DNA of 64,000 nucleotides from Caldichromatium japonicum (GCF_011290485.1 NZ_CP048029.1:1866001-1930000); one strand, 5' to 3'. Counted from the stretch's first letter, positions 1 through 10,424 are shown. Numbers and translations are program-made. The notes: a model not told the origin generated them from the letters alone.

Positions 1-176
1 ACATTGTTACAAAAGGTGCAGCCGCCGATGCCCTTGGTCCCATCGCGGTTGGGACAGGTGAAGCCGGCATTGAGCGCCAGTTTATGCACCCGCTGGCCAT
101 AACGCCTCAGCAAATACTGGCCGAAGGTATTGACACGGGCGCTTAAGACACGCTCTGGACGAGTTGATGAGGACAT
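1..176 (-). CDS. YhcC-like radical SAM protein (N-terminal part, runs off the window)
   Basis: Read on the minus strand from an ATG at 176, the frame stays open to the window edge and gives about 58 residues starting MSSSTRPERV. It contains NTFGQYLLRRYGQRVHKLAL and then TCPNRDGTKGIGGCTFC, a C-x11-C-x2-C cluster. This is the characteristic N-terminal block of the TIGR01212/YhcC family of radical SAM proteins, in which three cysteines hold the 4Fe-4S cluster that cleaves S-adenosylmethionine. The family's substrate is not firmly established. The rest of the gene lies outside the window. No strong Shine-Dalgarno sequence precedes the ATG, so an alternative start is possible. The family call is by motif recognition. 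Confidence 0.8.
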   Translation of the reverse strand, partial: MSSSTRPERVLSARVNTFGQYLLRRYGQRVHKLALNAGFTCPNRDGTKGIGGCTFCNN

Positions 177-524
177 GGAGTACGGTCAAGCGACAGGCGA
201 CCAGACAACGAGAGATCCCGAGCGAACCAGTTTGGATCATACGTCAGCTTTGCAGTCAGCGCTATCCTTTCGCGTGGGCTTAAGGCAGCTGCCCAGCTGG
301 CGGATTAAGGCTAGGCCGAGGGGCCTGACTGGAGAATATCATCGCCAGCGGCAAGCCCTCTGCATCCAGTAGGCACTGCGCCCGGGTGAGCAAGGGGCCG
401 TCATTTCGGCGACGCGCCACTGACTATCCTGCGGGACGAGAGAAGAGAGGTGGCCCTTGCGAGGACGGCAGGCAGGGACCTTTACCTACAGCGACCTTCA
501 ATCACTCAAACGGCTCGATCAGAG
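177..524. other. Intergenic region, no gene recognised
   Basis: About 350 bases between the divergent YhcC-like gene and the Sua5-type gene. Short open frames occur on both strands, but none has recognisable protein character or a ribosome-binding site. The region probably holds the two divergent promoters; no clear -35/-10 pair could be assigned by eye. Confidence 0.5.
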
Positions 525-1523
525 ATGGATATCCCAACGCGTGTTGAAACGACCCCGGCCCAGATCCAAGAGGCCGCTGCCATTTTACGCCGGGGCGGTG
601 TGGTTGCCTTTCCCACCGAGACGGTCTATGGCCTGGGGGCCGATGCCCGACAGGAAACGGCAGTCAGGCGGGTCTTTGCGATCAAGGGTCGGCCCGCCGA
701 TCATCCCTTGATCGTCCATCTGGCGAGCGCCGAGGGGTTGAGGGACTGGGCCCAGGCGGTGCCGGAGGCGGCCTGGGTGCTCGCTGAACGCTTCTGGCCT
801 GGACCCCTGACCCTGGTCCTACCGCGTGCAGCGCATGTCCTAGATGCCGTCACTGGCGGCCAGACAAGCGTGGCCCTGCGCGTCCCCGCCCATCCGCTTG
901 CCCTGGCGCTCATCCGTGCCGCCGGCCCCTTGGTCGCCCCCTCGGCCAATCGTTTCGGGCGTCTGTCGCCCACCTGTGCCGAGCATGTAAAGGCCGAATT
1001 GGGCAAGGCCCTGGATCTGATCCTCGACGGTGGCCCCTGTCGGATCGGTGTAGAGTCCACCATCTTGAGCCTGCTCGATGACACCCCGCGGATCCTCAGA
1101 CCCGGGGTCATCACCCCCGAGGCGATCGAAACAGTCTTGGGTCGGCCTGTGGCCATGCACGGCAGCAGGGTGCGCGCCCCCGGCACCCTAAGCGCCCACT
1201 ATGCGCCGCGCACACCGCTTGTCCTCTTGCTGGCCCAGGAGGTCCCCCAGCAGACCGCTGAATGGGTGGCGCAAGGCTGGCGGGTGGCGGTCCTGGGGTG
1301 CGGCGAGCCTGCTGGCCGCTGGCCTGCAGGCGTCCAGCGCCTGGCCTTGCCTGACCGCCCGGCTGAGTATGCCTGTGGGCTATATGCTAGCCTGCGGGCA
1401 TTGGATGCCGCTGGCGTTGATCTGATCCTGGTTGAGGAACCGCCCCTGGACCCGGCGTGGTTGGCGGTCCAGGACCGCCTGCGGCGCGCCGCTGCGACCT
1501 TTAGCAAGAAGGGGTCCTCGTGA
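525..1523 (+). CDS. L-threonylcarbamoyladenylate synthase, long Sua5-type
   Basis: The product (332 residues) makes the threonylcarbamoyl-AMP used for the t6A37 modification of tRNAs that read ANN codons, from threonine, bicarbonate and ATP. The N-terminal YrdC/Sua5 fold is clear: FPTETVYGLGADA near the start, KGRPADHPLIVH, WPGPLTLVL, APSANRFGRLSPT and the RPGVITPE segment. The C-terminal third, from about residue 215 (APGTLSAHYAPRTPL), is the extra Sua5 domain that distinguishes this long form from short TsaC. The frame is open from 450, but the ATG at 525 (MDIPTRVETT) fits the family's usual start. The queG gene follows 42 bases downstream on the same strand, giving a likely pair of tRNA-modification genes. 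Confidence 0.92.
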   Translation: MDIPTRVETTPAQIQEAAAILRRGGVVAFPTETVYGLGADARQETAVRRVFAIKGRPADHPLIVHLASAEGLRDWAQAVPEAAWVLAERFWPGPLTLVLPRAAHVLDAVTGGQTSVALRVPAHPLALALIRAAGPLVAPSANRFGRLSPTCAEHVKAELGKALDLILDGGPCRIGVESTILSLLDDTPRILRPGVITPEAIETVLGRPVAMHGSRVRAPGTLSAHYAPRTPLVLLLAQEVPQQTAEWVAQGWRVAVLGCGEPAGRWPAGVQRLALPDRPAEYACGLYASLRALDAAGVDLILVEEPPLDPAWLAVQDRLRRAAATFSKKGSS

Positions 1524-1565
1524 GGCGGCAATGACGCCTGGCCAGTACCTCGGCCGCTCTCCAAG

Positions 1566-2624
1566 ATGCCCACCCTGATAGACCCTCAGGCAGTTGTAGC
1601 CCAGATCAAAGACTGGGGCCGGGGGCTCGGCTTTCAGCAGGTCGGGGTCGCGGACACCGATCTTGCCAAGGCCGAGGCGCATCTGTGGGGATGGCTTGCC
1701 CGCGGCTATCACGGCGAGATGGCCTTTATGGCCCGTCATGGCAGCAAACGCACCCGTCCGTCCGAGCTGGTCCCCGGGACCCTAAGCGTGATCAGCGTGC
1801 GCATGGACTATCGGCCAGAACCCGAGGTCCAGATGCGCAAACAGCTTGCAGACCCGGCTGCGGCCTTTATCTCGCGTTATGCCCTGGGGCGGGATTATCA
1901 CAAGGTGCTGCGCCAGCGTTTGCAACGACTGGCTCAACGCCTCACCGAGACGATCGGCCCCTTTGGCTACCGGGTCTTTGTGGATTCAGCCCCGGTGATG
2001 GAAAAGCCGCTGGCGGCCAAGGCGGGGCTTGGCTGGATCGGCAAACACAGCAATCTCATCCATCCGCGCGCCGGTTCCTGGTTCTTTCTCGGCGAGATCT
2101 ATACAGATCTCCCCCTCCCCCCTGACCAGCCCATCCCCGACCACTGCGGGCGCTGTAGCCGTTGTCTTCAGGCCTGTCCGACCGGGGCGATTGTAGCCCC
2201 TTATCAGGTCGATGCCAGGCGCTGTGTGTCTTATCTGACGATTGAGCTCAAGGGGGCGATCCCCGAGGACCTGCGCCCCTTGCTCGGCAATCGGATCTTC
2301 GGCTGCGATGATTGTCAGATCGCCTGTCCCTGGAACCGCTTTGCGCTCAATACCGCCGAGCAGGACTTTGCTTCCCGCCATAGCCTAGATACCGCAACCC
2401 TGATCGCGCTCTTCGCCTGGGACGAAGAGACCTTTTTCAAATACACCGCCGGCTCAGCGATCCGGCGGATCGGCTATGAGCGCTGGTTGCGCAACCTGGC
2501 AGTGGCCTTGGGAAACGCCCAGCCGGTGGATGAGGTGCGCCTGGCTTTGAAGTCGCGCCTTAACCATCCAAGCCCCCTGGTGCGCGAACATGTCGCCTGG
2601 GCGCTGAGACGGACCGGCGGTTAG
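1566..2624 (+). CDS. queG: Epoxyqueuosine reductase QueG
   Basis: The enzyme performs the last step of queuosine synthesis, the cobalamin-dependent reduction of epoxyqueuosine to queuosine at position 34 of tRNAs with GUN anticodons. The 352-residue product is of normal length. Seen in sequence: the DSAPVMEKPLAAKAGLGWIG block carrying the conserved Asp near the active site, two ferredoxin-type cysteine sets (CGRCSRCLQACPTGAI and FGCDDCQIACPWNR) for two 4Fe-4S clusters, and a C-terminal HEAT-like helix pair (HPSPLVREHVAWALRR) thought to bind tRNA. It follows the Sua5-type gene closely and is probably cotranscribed with it. Confidence 0.95.
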   Translation: MPTLIDPQAVVAQIKDWGRGLGFQQVGVADTDLAKAEAHLWGWLARGYHGEMAFMARHGSKRTRPSELVPGTLSVISVRMDYRPEPEVQMRKQLADPAAAFISRYALGRDYHKVLRQRLQRLAQRLTETIGPFGYRVFVDSAPVMEKPLAAKAGLGWIGKHSNLIHPRAGSWFFLGEIYTDLPLPPDQPIPDHCGRCSRCLQACPTGAIVAPYQVDARRCVSYLTIELKGAIPEDLRPLLGNRIFGCDDCQIACPWNRFALNTAEQDFASRHSLDTATLIALFAWDEETFFKYTAGSAIRRIGYERWLRNLAVALGNAQPVDEVRLALKSRLNHPSPLVREHVAWALRRTGG

Positions 2625-2650
2625 GTATAAGGCAGGATGGACAAGCATAG

Positions 2651-2676
2651 GGCGGATGAGCGCAGCGAGATCCGCC
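2651..2676. repeat. REP-like palindromic element
   Basis: A 26-base imperfect palindrome with arms GGCGGAT (2651-2657) and ATCCGCC (2670-2676) around a GC-rich loop containing GCGCAGCG. It lies between the convergent queG and narL-like genes. Sequences of this style are typical of repetitive extragenic palindromes in proteobacteria. A RAYT-type transposase, the enzyme family linked to REP elements, is present at 19573-20352. No second close copy was noticed in the window, so its repetitive nature is inferred. Confidence 0.5.
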
Positions 2677-2737
2677 ACGCCAAGGCGTTTGGATGGTTGG
2701 TAGACGGCGCTTTGTTTGTGCAGCCCAGGGGTCGGGA

Positions 2738-3385
2738 CTAGGGGTTGCGCCGCTCACACAGCCCGCGTTCGACGGCGATCACCGCCGCCTCGACCCGCGA
2801 ATGGACCTCAAGTTTGCGCAGGATCGCCTTGACATGCAGCTTGACCGTGCCCTCGCTGATCCCCAGTGCGCGGGCAATGGCCTTGTTGCTCAAGCCCTCG
2901 GCAAGATGACAGAGGATCTCGTGTTCGCGCGGGGTCAGCTCGGCAAGCCCGCTGGGCGGTGTGGGGCGCGAGTCACCGCGTACCGCGCGCGCCAGGATCC
3001 CGGTCAGTTCGGGCGCCACCACCGTCTGGCCTTGGACGATCTCGCCTAAGGCTGAGATCAGGGCATCCGGTTCCATGTCCTTGAGCAGATAGCCCTGGGC
3101 CCCGGCCTGCAGGGATTCGATGACATCGCGCTCCTCGGCGCTGGTGGTCAACATGGCGATGGGGAGATCCGGATAGAGGGCGCGCAATCGACGCAAGAGC
3201 TCCAGACCGCTCATCCCTGGCAGACGCATGTCTAACAACACCACCTCCGGTCGGGTCTCGGCCACTTGCTGGAGACCGGTCTGGGCATCGCCGACTGCCG
3301 CCACGACCTCGATGCCACGCCGTTCCAAGAGCTCTTGGAGCCCAAAGCGAAACAGGGCATGGTCATCGATCAAGAGGATCCGCAT
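2738..3385 (-). CDS. NarL/FixJ-family response regulator
   Basis: A 215-residue cytoplasmic transcription factor with an N-terminal receiver domain and a C-terminal LuxR-type helix-turn-helix. The receiver shows the acidic pair in LLIDDHALFRFGL, the phospho-acceptor Asp52 in VVLLDMRLPGMSG, Thr in MLTTSAEE and Lys in YLLKDMEPD. The C-terminus has LTPREHEILCHLAEGLSNKA and SEGTVKLHVKAILRKL, the classic NarL DNA-binding helix. Its ATG overlaps the TGA of the upstream sensor kinase by one base (TGATG), so the two are almost certainly translationally coupled and form a cognate pair. NarL-like describes the architecture; nothing in the window shows that nitrate is the signal. Confidence 0.93.
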   Translation of the reverse strand: MRILLIDDHALFRFGLQELLERRGIEVVAAVGDAQTGLQQVAETRPEVVLLDMRLPGMSGLELLRRLRALYPDLPIAMLTTSAEERDVIESLQAGAQGYLLKDMEPDALISALGEIVQGQTVVAPELTGILARAVRGDSRPTPPSGLAELTPREHEILCHLAEGLSNKAIARALGISEGTVKLHVKAILRKLEVHSRVEAAVIAVERGLCERRNP

Positions 3386-5139
3386 CAGGCCGCCTCCGCG
3401 TGGGATGGCCGTCGCGCCGGATGGGTCGCGACCTCGAAGATCACCTCCACCCGGGTCCCCTCCCCAGGTTCGCTCTCGATGCGCAGCTCTGCGCCGATGC
3501 GCCGCGCCCGCTCTTGCATGATCGACAGCCCGATATGCTCGCCGGCATGGCTGCGCTCATCCGGCAGCTCAAAGCCGATCCCATCATCCTCGATGAGCAG
3601 GACATGGCGCCCGCCCGCCTCCCGTGTCAGCAAGACCCGCACCGTATGGGCCTGGGCATGCTTGCGGATGTTGGCCATGGACTCCTGGGCGATGCGCAAG
3701 AGATGCAGCTCCTGTGTGGCCGAGAGGGCAAAGGGGCGACAGTCGTTTTGAAACAGGACATGGGCGCCGGTCTCGCGCCCCAGCCTTTGGGTGAGCTTTT
3801 CCAGGGCCGGTACCAGACCACAGCGATCGAGCGGCGCACGAAAGCTGGCCAAGAGCTCGCGCAACTCGGTATGCGCCTCATCCAAACCGTTGCGGATGCG
3901 CATAAGGTCCTGGCGCGCCTCAGCCGAGATCGGACAGCTCGCCATGGCATCATCGAGCATGCGGAACTGAAATCTCAGGCTCGCCAGGGTTTGGGCCAAT
4001 GAGTCATGCAGCTCATGGGCCAAGGCATTGCGCTCCTCGATGAGTGCCAACCGCCGCGCCTCATCGTCCGAGCGCTGTTTGGCGATAGCCATCCCCAGGT
4101 GATGCCCGATGGTCAATAAGAGATCCATGATGTCCTCGCGTCCCTTAAGCCCTGGCCGGTCGATAAACAGGCTATAGACGCCGAGCAGCTCATTCTGATG
4201 TTCGAGGGGGACGGTGACCACCTCGATCTCGGAGCTGGCGAACATCCGCCGGCCATAGACCCGCGAGCAATAACGGACGTTATTGTCGCAGAGGATATCG
4301 CCAGGCGCGAGCACATTGCCGCATAGACAGAGATCGACCGGCGTCATCTCCGATTCGCCGACCAGATCATCGTTCAGCCCGATCGAGCCAACCAGGCGGT
4401 GCGTGCCATCAGGCAGGACCAGGCGCACGGTGGCGGCGCGCGCATTGACCATTTCCTTGAGCACGCGCAGGAAGCGCAATAACAGCGCCTCGACACTTTC
4501 AACCTCGTGGATGCTGGCGGCGACGTCATACAGGATCTTGAGCGAAGCTGTCTTTTGCGCCAGCCGCCGGGTCTGACGCGCCACCCGCTCATCAAGCTCA
4601 TCATAGAGTTCGGTGAGCTCGGCATTCAGGCTACGGATATCGTGGGCGATGCCGCGCAGGATCCCTGTCTCGTTGAGGCTATCACTTGCCCCAGGTTCAC
4701 CCTGGCAGACCTGGGCCAGCGAGTGTTCCAGATGCACCAGGGGGCGCAAGAGACGCCGATAGAGGCGCTGCCAGATCAAGACCGCAGACCCCGCGGCGGT
4801 GGCGAGCAGGGCGATCCCCAGGCCCAAGACCCAGGATGCCTCGGGCCAGACCAGAGCGAACACCAGGGCAGCGCCTAAACCGGACAGCGTACCCATCAGG
4901 ATCCAGAGCGGCCAGGTCAGACCGAGCGCCTGCCGGAGCGCACAGAGCCTTGTCTCGAGATCGGCGACACCGGCATCCAGAGGAGTCCGCCGTATCGGGA
5001 GCTCCCGCGCGCCCGCTACCGCACCGCCGCCGCAACGGCAGACGCCAAGACAAAACGAAAGCGCCGCCCAAGCGTCTTTAAGCCGGGTACGCAGTGTATC
5101 GAAGGATGGCGATCCAGTGGCAGGCGATTGCGCAGACAT
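3385..5139 (-). CDS. NarX-like sensor histidine kinase with Cys-cluster GAF region
   Basis: A membrane-anchored kinase of 584 residues, started at the ATG at 5139; the codon just upstream is TTG. Two hydrophobic segments at about residues 75-120 are separated by only some ten residues, so there is almost no periplasmic domain, unlike E. coli NarX. They are followed by a HAMP-like and coiled-coil stretch, then a GAF-like region (about 190-345) with a CxC-x10-C-x6-C cluster (CLCG, ILCDN, YCSR). The kinase core is HisKA_3 type with His378 in HELHDSLAQTLASL, and an ATPase domain with IRKHAQA, DDGIGF and HIGLSIMQERA. Two further Cys-rich spots lie at the N-terminus. It sits between the giant hybrid kinase (26-base gap) and the NarL-like regulator (1-base overlap), so all three probably form one operon. 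Confidence 0.9.
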   Translation of the reverse strand: MSAQSPATGSPSFDTLRTRLKDAWAALSFCLGVCRCGGGAVAGARELPIRRTPLDAGVADLETRLCALRQALGLTWPLWILMGTLSGLGAALVFALVWPEASWVLGLGIALLATAAGSAVLIWQRLYRRLLRPLVHLEHSLAQVCQGEPGASDSLNETGILRGIAHDIRSLNAELTELYDELDERVARQTRRLAQKTASLKILYDVAASIHEVESVEALLLRFLRVLKEMVNARAATVRLVLPDGTHRLVGSIGLNDDLVGESEMTPVDLCLCGNVLAPGDILCDNNVRYCSRVYGRRMFASSEIEVVTVPLEHQNELLGVYSLFIDRPGLKGREDIMDLLLTIGHHLGMAIAKQRSDDEARRLALIEERNALAHELHDSLAQTLASLRFQFRMLDDAMASCPISAEARQDLMRIRNGLDEAHTELRELLASFRAPLDRCGLVPALEKLTQRLGRETGAHVLFQNDCRPFALSATQELHLLRIAQESMANIRKHAQAHTVRVLLTREAGGRHVLLIEDDGIGFELPDERSHAGEHIGLSIMQERARRIGAELRIESEPGEGTRVEVIFEVATHPARRPSHAEAA

Positions 5140-5165
5140 CAAGACAAGGGGTCTAATCGGGCCTT

Positions 5166-8100
5166 CTATACGGTCTCAGGGGGTGAATCTGAGGCGGCGA
5201 GCAAGGTACGCGCCTGCTCGACCAGGACCAGGGCGCCCTCAAAGTCGAAATGGCTGATCTGTCTGGACAATGCGGCATGGATCTCGGGGAGCCGCTTGGC
5301 CAATGGGCCAGACTCATGCTGATACAGGGTTAACGCCTGGGCGTTGTCCTCGCACAGCAGCTGAGCGAGCCGATCGAGCCAGGCCAGGATCTGATTGGGT
5401 GCTACAGACGAACGGGACTCACCGGCCTGAAGCAGGAGCAGGCGCGACTGTTCCACCGCACCGCGCAATGCCTCCAAGTCCTCGCGGATCGAGGCGATCG
5501 TCGAGGCCAGGGCCTCAGGGTCGGCGAGACCTTCGGGGCGGCGCGTGACCTCCAATGCCCGTGCCTGCTCGGCGATCCGCACCAGTCCCAAGGTGGCGGC
5601 GACCCCTTTGAGGCTATGGGCAATCCGGGCAAGGGATTCGCCGTCGCGTTTGATTAGGGACTCATTGAGCTGCCTCGGATCATTGCCATGCGACTCGATG
5701 AAGCGTTCCAGGAGCATGAGATACCCTTCCGGGCTGCCACGTAAGCTGATCAGCCCCTGACGCAGATCGATACCCGGCAGGACGCGGATGGCAGCCAACA
5801 GATCTAGCCGCCGGTTCAATGGACGCGAGGTCTGGGCCAGCCCCCCCGCCCCCCTCTGCTTGACCTCCCGCCTAACCTCTGGCAATAGCGTTGGGGGTTC
5901 GGGCAGCCAGCGCAACAGGGCCTTGAAGAGGTCATGGGGCTCGACCGGCTTGGCCACGAAGTCGTTCATCCCTGCCTCCAGGCAGGTGCGGCGATCCTCG
6001 TCAAAGGCATTGGCAGTCAGCGCCAGGATCGGGCGGTCAGACCATTTGGGCAGGGTGCGGATGGTGCGGGTGGCCGAAAGCCCATCCATCACCGGCATCT
6101 GGACATCCATGAGGATCAGGTCATAGTCCTCGTGGGCAGCCATTTCGACGGCGATCTGGCCGTTTTCGGCGGTAGCGACCTGGAGACCGAAGCTTTTCAG
6201 CAGCTCCAGGATCACATCGCGGTTGATCGGGTTGTCCTCGGCGAGCAACACCTTCCGCCCGAGACAACGGGCACGTATCTCGTCCTCGCTGACCTGCTGG
6301 GCCGCCTGATCGACATCCTCCTGCGGCTGACCCGGCTTAAGTTTAGCGGTAAACCAAAAGGTGCTTCCCTCTCCCTCGCTGCTTATGACGCCGACCTCCC
6401 CCCCCATCAGATGTGCGAGTTGGGCGGTGATCGCCAGCCCAAGGCCGGTCCCTCCATAGCGCCGGGTGATCGAGGTGTCAGCCTGCTCGAAGGCTTGGAA
6501 CAGCTTGGACTGTTTGTCTGCCGGGATGCCGATCCCGGTGTCCTCGACCTCGAAACGAACCAGCAGATGTCCATCATCGAGCCGCTCTCGTAGATGCACA
6601 CGGATGATGATGTAACCGCTCGGGGTAAACTTGAGGGCATTGCTGGCATAGTTGAGCAGGGCCTGGCGCAAACGGGTGACATCGCCGCTCACCCAATTGA
6701 GCTGGGGATCGAGCTCGATCCTGAGGTGTAACCCTTTGGCGCGCACTTCATCGAGCACCAAGGAGCTGACCTGATCGAGCAACATGGCGATCGAAAAGTT
6801 CTGCTCAGAGAGATTCAGCTTGCCCGCCTCGATCTTGGAGAGGTCGAGGATGTCATTGATGACGTTCAATAGGTGACGGGCCGCGTCCTCGATCTTGTCG
6901 AGCCGGGCAAGCTGACTAGGGTTGCCCAGTTCGCGCTTGAGCAGATGGGTCAGTCCGAGGATGGCATTCATCGGGGTGCGGATCTCATGGCTCATATTGG
7001 CCAGAAAGGCGCTCTTAGCGCGCATGGCGATTTCAGCCAGCTCAGCGCGTCTTGCCAGCTCGGCCTCCATCTCGCGTTGCGGTCGGATATCGCGAGCGAA
7101 GCCCACGGTCCCCAAGACCTCGCCGCTATCGTCGATGATCGGCGCCTTAAAGACCTCATAGAGGGCACAGGGGTTACTCTCACTTTCCATCTCGCGGGTG
7201 ATCCTCTGGCGACTGGTGATGACCTCGGCGTCCTCTGCGAGATAATAGCCGGCGCGTCCAGGCCAGAGCTCTTTGTCGGTCAGGCCGATAATCTCTTGGG
7301 GCAGGCGTCCCTTGAGCTCGGCAAAAAGGCGGTTGACCGCAACAAACCGCCCCTCGCGATCCTTCATCCACACAGGGTACGGCAGGTTGTCAAGCAGGGC
7401 CTGCAGCGAACGCGTCTGGTGGCGCAGCTCGCGGGTGCGAGCCTCGACCAGTTCTTCGAGATGATGGCGATACTCCTCAAGCTCGCTGATGAGGCGTTTC
7501 TGTTCCGTGATATTGGACTTGACCGCCAGATAATGGGTGATCTTGCCATCGGCTTGACGGATCGGAGCGATGATCGCCAGCTCGCTATAGAAGGTCCCGT
7601 CCTTGCGTTTATTGATAAACTCACCCTGCCATACCTCCCCTGCCAAGAGGCATCCCCAGAGCCCATCATAGACCTCCGGGGGAGTGAGGCCCGATTGCAG
7701 GATCCTTGGGTTTTGCCCGATTACCTCGTCGCGCGTATAGCCTGTGTTCTTGACGAATGACTCATTGACATACTCGATACAGGCATCGAGGTCGGTGATG
7801 ACGATGCTCTCCGGGCTCTGTTCAACGGCAAGCGACAGCTTGATCAAGTCGAATTCGATGCGCTTGTTTTCGGTGATATCGCGAAACACCCCGCGCCGTC
7901 CCAGATAATGCCCCTCGGTGCTCAAGACCGGATTACAGAGGTGCTCGAGCCAGTACTCGCGCCCATCGCGGCTGATCAGACGCAGCTGTAGAGAGACAGG
8001 GTCGAGATGATAAGCAGAGATACTCTTGATCTCCTGCAAGTGCTGCTCCCAGAGCCGACGATCGGCGGGATGGATGAGTTGGCTGACCAGACCTGGATCG

Positions 8101-9293
8101 GCGATGAAGTCCTGGGCCGAATAACCGGTTATCCCAAGACAGGCCGGCGAAACGTAGCGATAGCGGCCATCGGGCCCCATCCAATATTCCCAGTCGCAGC
8201 TGTATTCGGCGAGGACCCGATAATGCTCGCGGCTTTCGAGCAGCAATTGGGTAGTGCGCTGGCGCTCCAGATAGACCGCGATATGGACAGCGATGGCCTC
8301 AAGTAGGGACCTTTCCTCGTCGAGGAAGGGGCCCTCGCCGATCCCAGGCGGTGGCGCCTGGCGATAGGCCACTTCAAGCCTCCCCAGCTGGGTCTCCTCG
8401 GTGGGGATCGGGGCTGACGACACCCAGTCGGTTGGCATAAAGCCGGGGGTCTGAAACACCTGTTCGCCGATCTCGAGACGGGCCTCGGCCAGATCAGGGA
8501 ACTGGAAGGCCGGCGGCAGGTATTCGATGACCCGTTGGATGACCTCCTCCATCGGGGCCTCAGTGTGGCTGATCTCGCGCACCACTGCATAAAGCCCCTG
8601 CATCTCCTTGAGACGCTCATTAAGCTCGGCCTCGCGATGCCGGAGGCGTTCAGTGGTCGTTTGGATCTCCTCGCGTTGGCGGACCGCCTCGGTGCGATCG
8701 ATGACTGCGCACACATAGCAGGTCTCCCCGGCTTCCAGGATCGGGAGGCGCGCAATATGGAGATCGGCGATAAACAGCCCACCCTCGCCGTTGCGAAAAC
8801 GCAGCTCCTCGACAGCCAGACCAGCGGCGGCGGCAGCAGGCAACTCGTCCTTCCACAGCCGGGCCAGTCGGTTGTGATCGGTCTCACCGAGCAGACGCAT
8901 GAAATGATGCTGGTGGAGATGGCGGGACTTCAGCTTAAAAAGGGTCTGCGCCGCCAGGTTGCCCTCCTGGATCAGACCGTGGCGATCGACCACCAGCGCG
9001 GCGATCGGCAAGGCATTAAACAGGGTCGAGAAGCGATCAAGGGCTGCCTGGGTTTGACGTTGGCTGCGCAGGAGTTCCTCGTTTTGGATCTGCAGCTCTG
9101 CCTGATAGATCCTCAGGCTCTCGATGACGGCCGCCAGCTCGACATTGGCCCCCTGTACGAGCTCATCGGCGAGCTCAAAGCGCCCCTGATGCAGAGCCTC
9201 CAGGGCCCGGCTGCGGATATCATTGATCGAGGGGGCAGAGGAGGACGGGGAGGAGGGAGCAGCCTCGCCGGTCTTATCAGACTGGTCGTCCAT
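5166..9293 (-). CDS. Hybrid sensor histidine kinase: PAS, GAF, kinase, receiver and HPt domains
   Basis: A 1375-residue protein without obvious membrane segments, probably a cytoplasmic phosphorelay kinase. Domains in order: N-terminal helical region; PAS at about 85-205; GAF-like at about 230-345; three further PAS domains at about 355-480, 485-605 and 645-760 (the middle one ends [15 protein letters not shown]); HisKA with His769 in [10 protein letters not shown]; HATPase with [19 protein letters not shown] and GGTGLGLAI; receiver with AEDNPIN and Asp1063 in [13 protein letters not shown]; HPt with His1226 in [13 protein letters not shown]. All catalytic residues are present, so an internal His-Asp-His relay is plausible. 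It is the first gene of a likely operon with the NarX/NarL-like pair. An IS5-family remnant ends 70 bases before its start codon, on its promoter side. It is a paralogue of the broken kinase at 10822-14312. Confidence 0.93.
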   Translation of the reverse strand: MDDQSDKTGEAAPSSPSSSAPSINDIRSRALEALHQGRFELADELVQGANVELAAVIESLRIYQAELQIQNEELLRSQRQTQAALDRFSTLFNALPIAALVVDRHGLIQEGNLAAQTLFKLKSRHLHQHHFMRLLGETDHNRLARLWKDELPAAAAAGLAVEELRFRNGEGGLFIADLHIARLPILEAGETCYVCAVIDRTEAVRQREEIQTTTERLRHREAELNERLKEMQGLYAVVREISHTEAPMEEVIQRVIEYLPPAFQFPDLAEARLEIGEQVFQTPGFMPTDWVSSAPIPTEETQLGRLEVAYRQAPPPGIGEGPFLDEERSLLEAIAVHIAVYLERQRTTQLLLESREHYRVLAEYSCDWEYWMGPDGRYRYVSPACLGITGYSAQDFIADPGLVSQLIHPADRRLWEQHLQEIKSISAYHLDPVSLQLRLISRDGREYWLEHLCNPVLSTEGHYLGRRGVFRDITENKRIEFDLIKLSLAVEQSPESIVITDLDACIEYVNESFVKNTGYTRDEVIGQNPRILQSGLTPPEVYDGLWGCLLAGEVWQGEFINKRKDGTFYSELAIIAPIRQADGKITHYLAVKSNITEQKRLISELEEYRHHLEELVEARTRELRHQTRSLQALLDNLPYPVWMKDREGRFVAVNRLFAELKGRLPQEIIGLTDKELWPGRAGYYLAEDAEVITSRQRITREMESESNPCALYEVFKAPIIDDSGEVLGTVGFARDIRPQREMEAELARRAELAEIAMRAKSAFLANMSHEIRTPMNAILGLTHLLKRELGNPSQLARLDKIEDAARHLLNVINDILDLSKIEAGKLNLSEQNFSIAMLLDQVSSLVLDEVRAKGLHLRIELDPQLNWVSGDVTRLRQALLNYASNALKFTPSGYIIIRVHLRERLDDGHLLVRFEVEDTGIGIPADKQSKLFQAFEQADTSITRRYGGTGLGLAITAQLAHLMGGEVGVISSEGEGSTFWFTAKLKPGQPQEDVDQAAQQVSEDEIRARCLGRKVLLAEDNPINRDVILELLKSFGLQVATAENGQIAVEMAAHEDYDLILMDVQMPVMDGLSATRTIRTLPKWSDRPILALTANAFDEDRRTCLEAGMNDFVAKPVEPHDLFKALLRWLPEPPTLLPEVRREVKQRGAGGLAQTSRPLNRRLDLLAAIRVLPGIDLRQGLISLRGSPEGYLMLLERFIESHGNDPRQLNESLIKRDGESLARIAHSLKGVAATLGLVRIAEQARALEVTRRPEGLADPEALASTIASIREDLEALRGAVEQSRLLLLQAGESRSSVAPNQILAWLDRLAQLLCEDNAQALTLYQHESGPLAKRLPEIHAALSRQISHFDFEGALVLVEQARTLLAASDSPPETV

Positions 9294-9363
9294 ATTGCTA
9301 GTCGAGAAATCCTAAATTGAGAAAGCTTGGTCTGGGGTCCTTGCACTAAGACTATAGCCCATT

Positions 9364-9380
9364 GGGCACCTCGAAAAACC
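9364..9380. repeat. IS left terminal inverted repeat
   Basis: Outer end of the IS5-family element. It matches the right end at 16 of 17 bases, the only mismatch being at the thirteenth base. Confidence 0.85.
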
Positions 9381-9441
9381 TTGATCAGCCCTTTGCCGGA
9401 ATAAACTTGCCGTCACCTGAATTCCAGCCGACCTGACCGCC

Positions 9442-10424
9442 ATGAAGAAGTGCCGCGCCATCAAGACGGACCTGTTTGCAGACTGCCAACAGCGGGAGAA
9501 GATCGACAAGTTGGGCGATCCATTGGTTGAGATAGAAGGCGCCATCGACTTGGAAGCCTTGGCGTTGGAAGTTGACCGCATGGCCCCGCGCTCGGTGAGT
9601 CTGCAAGGTGGCCGGCCACCGTTCCCCGCTGAAACCATGGTGCGCATTCTGGTCTTGAAACGCCTGTACAACCTGTCTGACGAGCAGATGGAGTATCAAT
9701 TGCTGGACCGCATGAGCTACAAGCGCTTCTGTGGTCTGGCCCAAGCCGCCAACATTCCTGACCGGACGACTGTGTGGGTGTTTGAGAACCGGATCGGCGA
9801 AGCCGGCGCCAAAGCCATCTTCGATGGCCTCAGCGCGCAACTGCTCAAGAAGGGTTTGATCGCCCGGGGTGGGCAGATCATCGACGCCACGCGGGTAGCG
9901 CGCCCCGGCAGCACTTCACCAAGGACGCCAAGGAACCGCTGAACGAAGACGCCATGCCCGCGGATTGGAAGCCGGTCAAGCGGCGCCAGAAGCATGGCAA
10001 GAGCCACTATGGCTACAAGCTCACGGTGAACGTCGACAAGAGGTACAAATTCATCCGCAAGATCGTCACCGACACCACCAGCACCCACGACAGCCAGCAC
10101 TTTGAGGCGGTCATGGACCCGGCCAACACCAGCCGGGAGGTCTTTGCCGACCGAGGCTATCCGTGCGAGGAACGAGAAGCCTGGCTGAAAGCGAACGGCT
10201 ATCGGAACAAGCCGCTGTCTGAAGCGCAGCAGCGGCGCAACCATGGCATTGCGAAGACACGAGCCTGTGTTGAACATGTGTTTGCGGCCATTGCGCAGAT
10301 GGGCGGCAAACTGATCCGCACCATTGGTCAAGCGCGTGCCAACTTTGCGATGACGATGATGGCGGCCTGCTACAATCTGAAGCGACTGGCGTTCTTCCAG
10401 CGAGTGGGCATCGTGCCCGCATAA
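9442..10424 (+). pseudogene. IS5-family transposase, frameshifted
   Basis: The first part (from the ATG at 9442) encodes the DUF772-type N-terminus (RSVSLQGGRPPFPAETMVRI, NLSDEQMEYQLLDRMSYKRF) and the first catalytic Asp region (GQIIDATRVA). It runs out of frame at about 9898-9905. From there the reading continues one frame back as RQHFTKDAKEPLNEDAMPA, then KHGKSHYGYKLTVNVD, DSQHFEAV, the second Asp in FADRGYP, and the Glu region RACVEHVFAAIAQMGG. One missing base in GTAGCGCGCCCC would explain the shift. From memory of the family, two short in-frame gaps also seem present, after KRRQK and after GYRN. A programmed -1 frameshift is possible, but no slippery site is evident. The copy is probably inactive. 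Confidence 0.87.

Noticed and set aside
130..372. Plus-strand open frame of 80 codons near the left edge.
   Set aside because: It overlaps the start of the YhcC-like gene on the other strand and has no recognisable protein character.
9898..9954. Programmed -1 frameshift in the IS5-family transposase.
   Set aside because: No slippery heptamer or obvious stimulatory structure; apparent small deletions elsewhere in the gene fit decay better.
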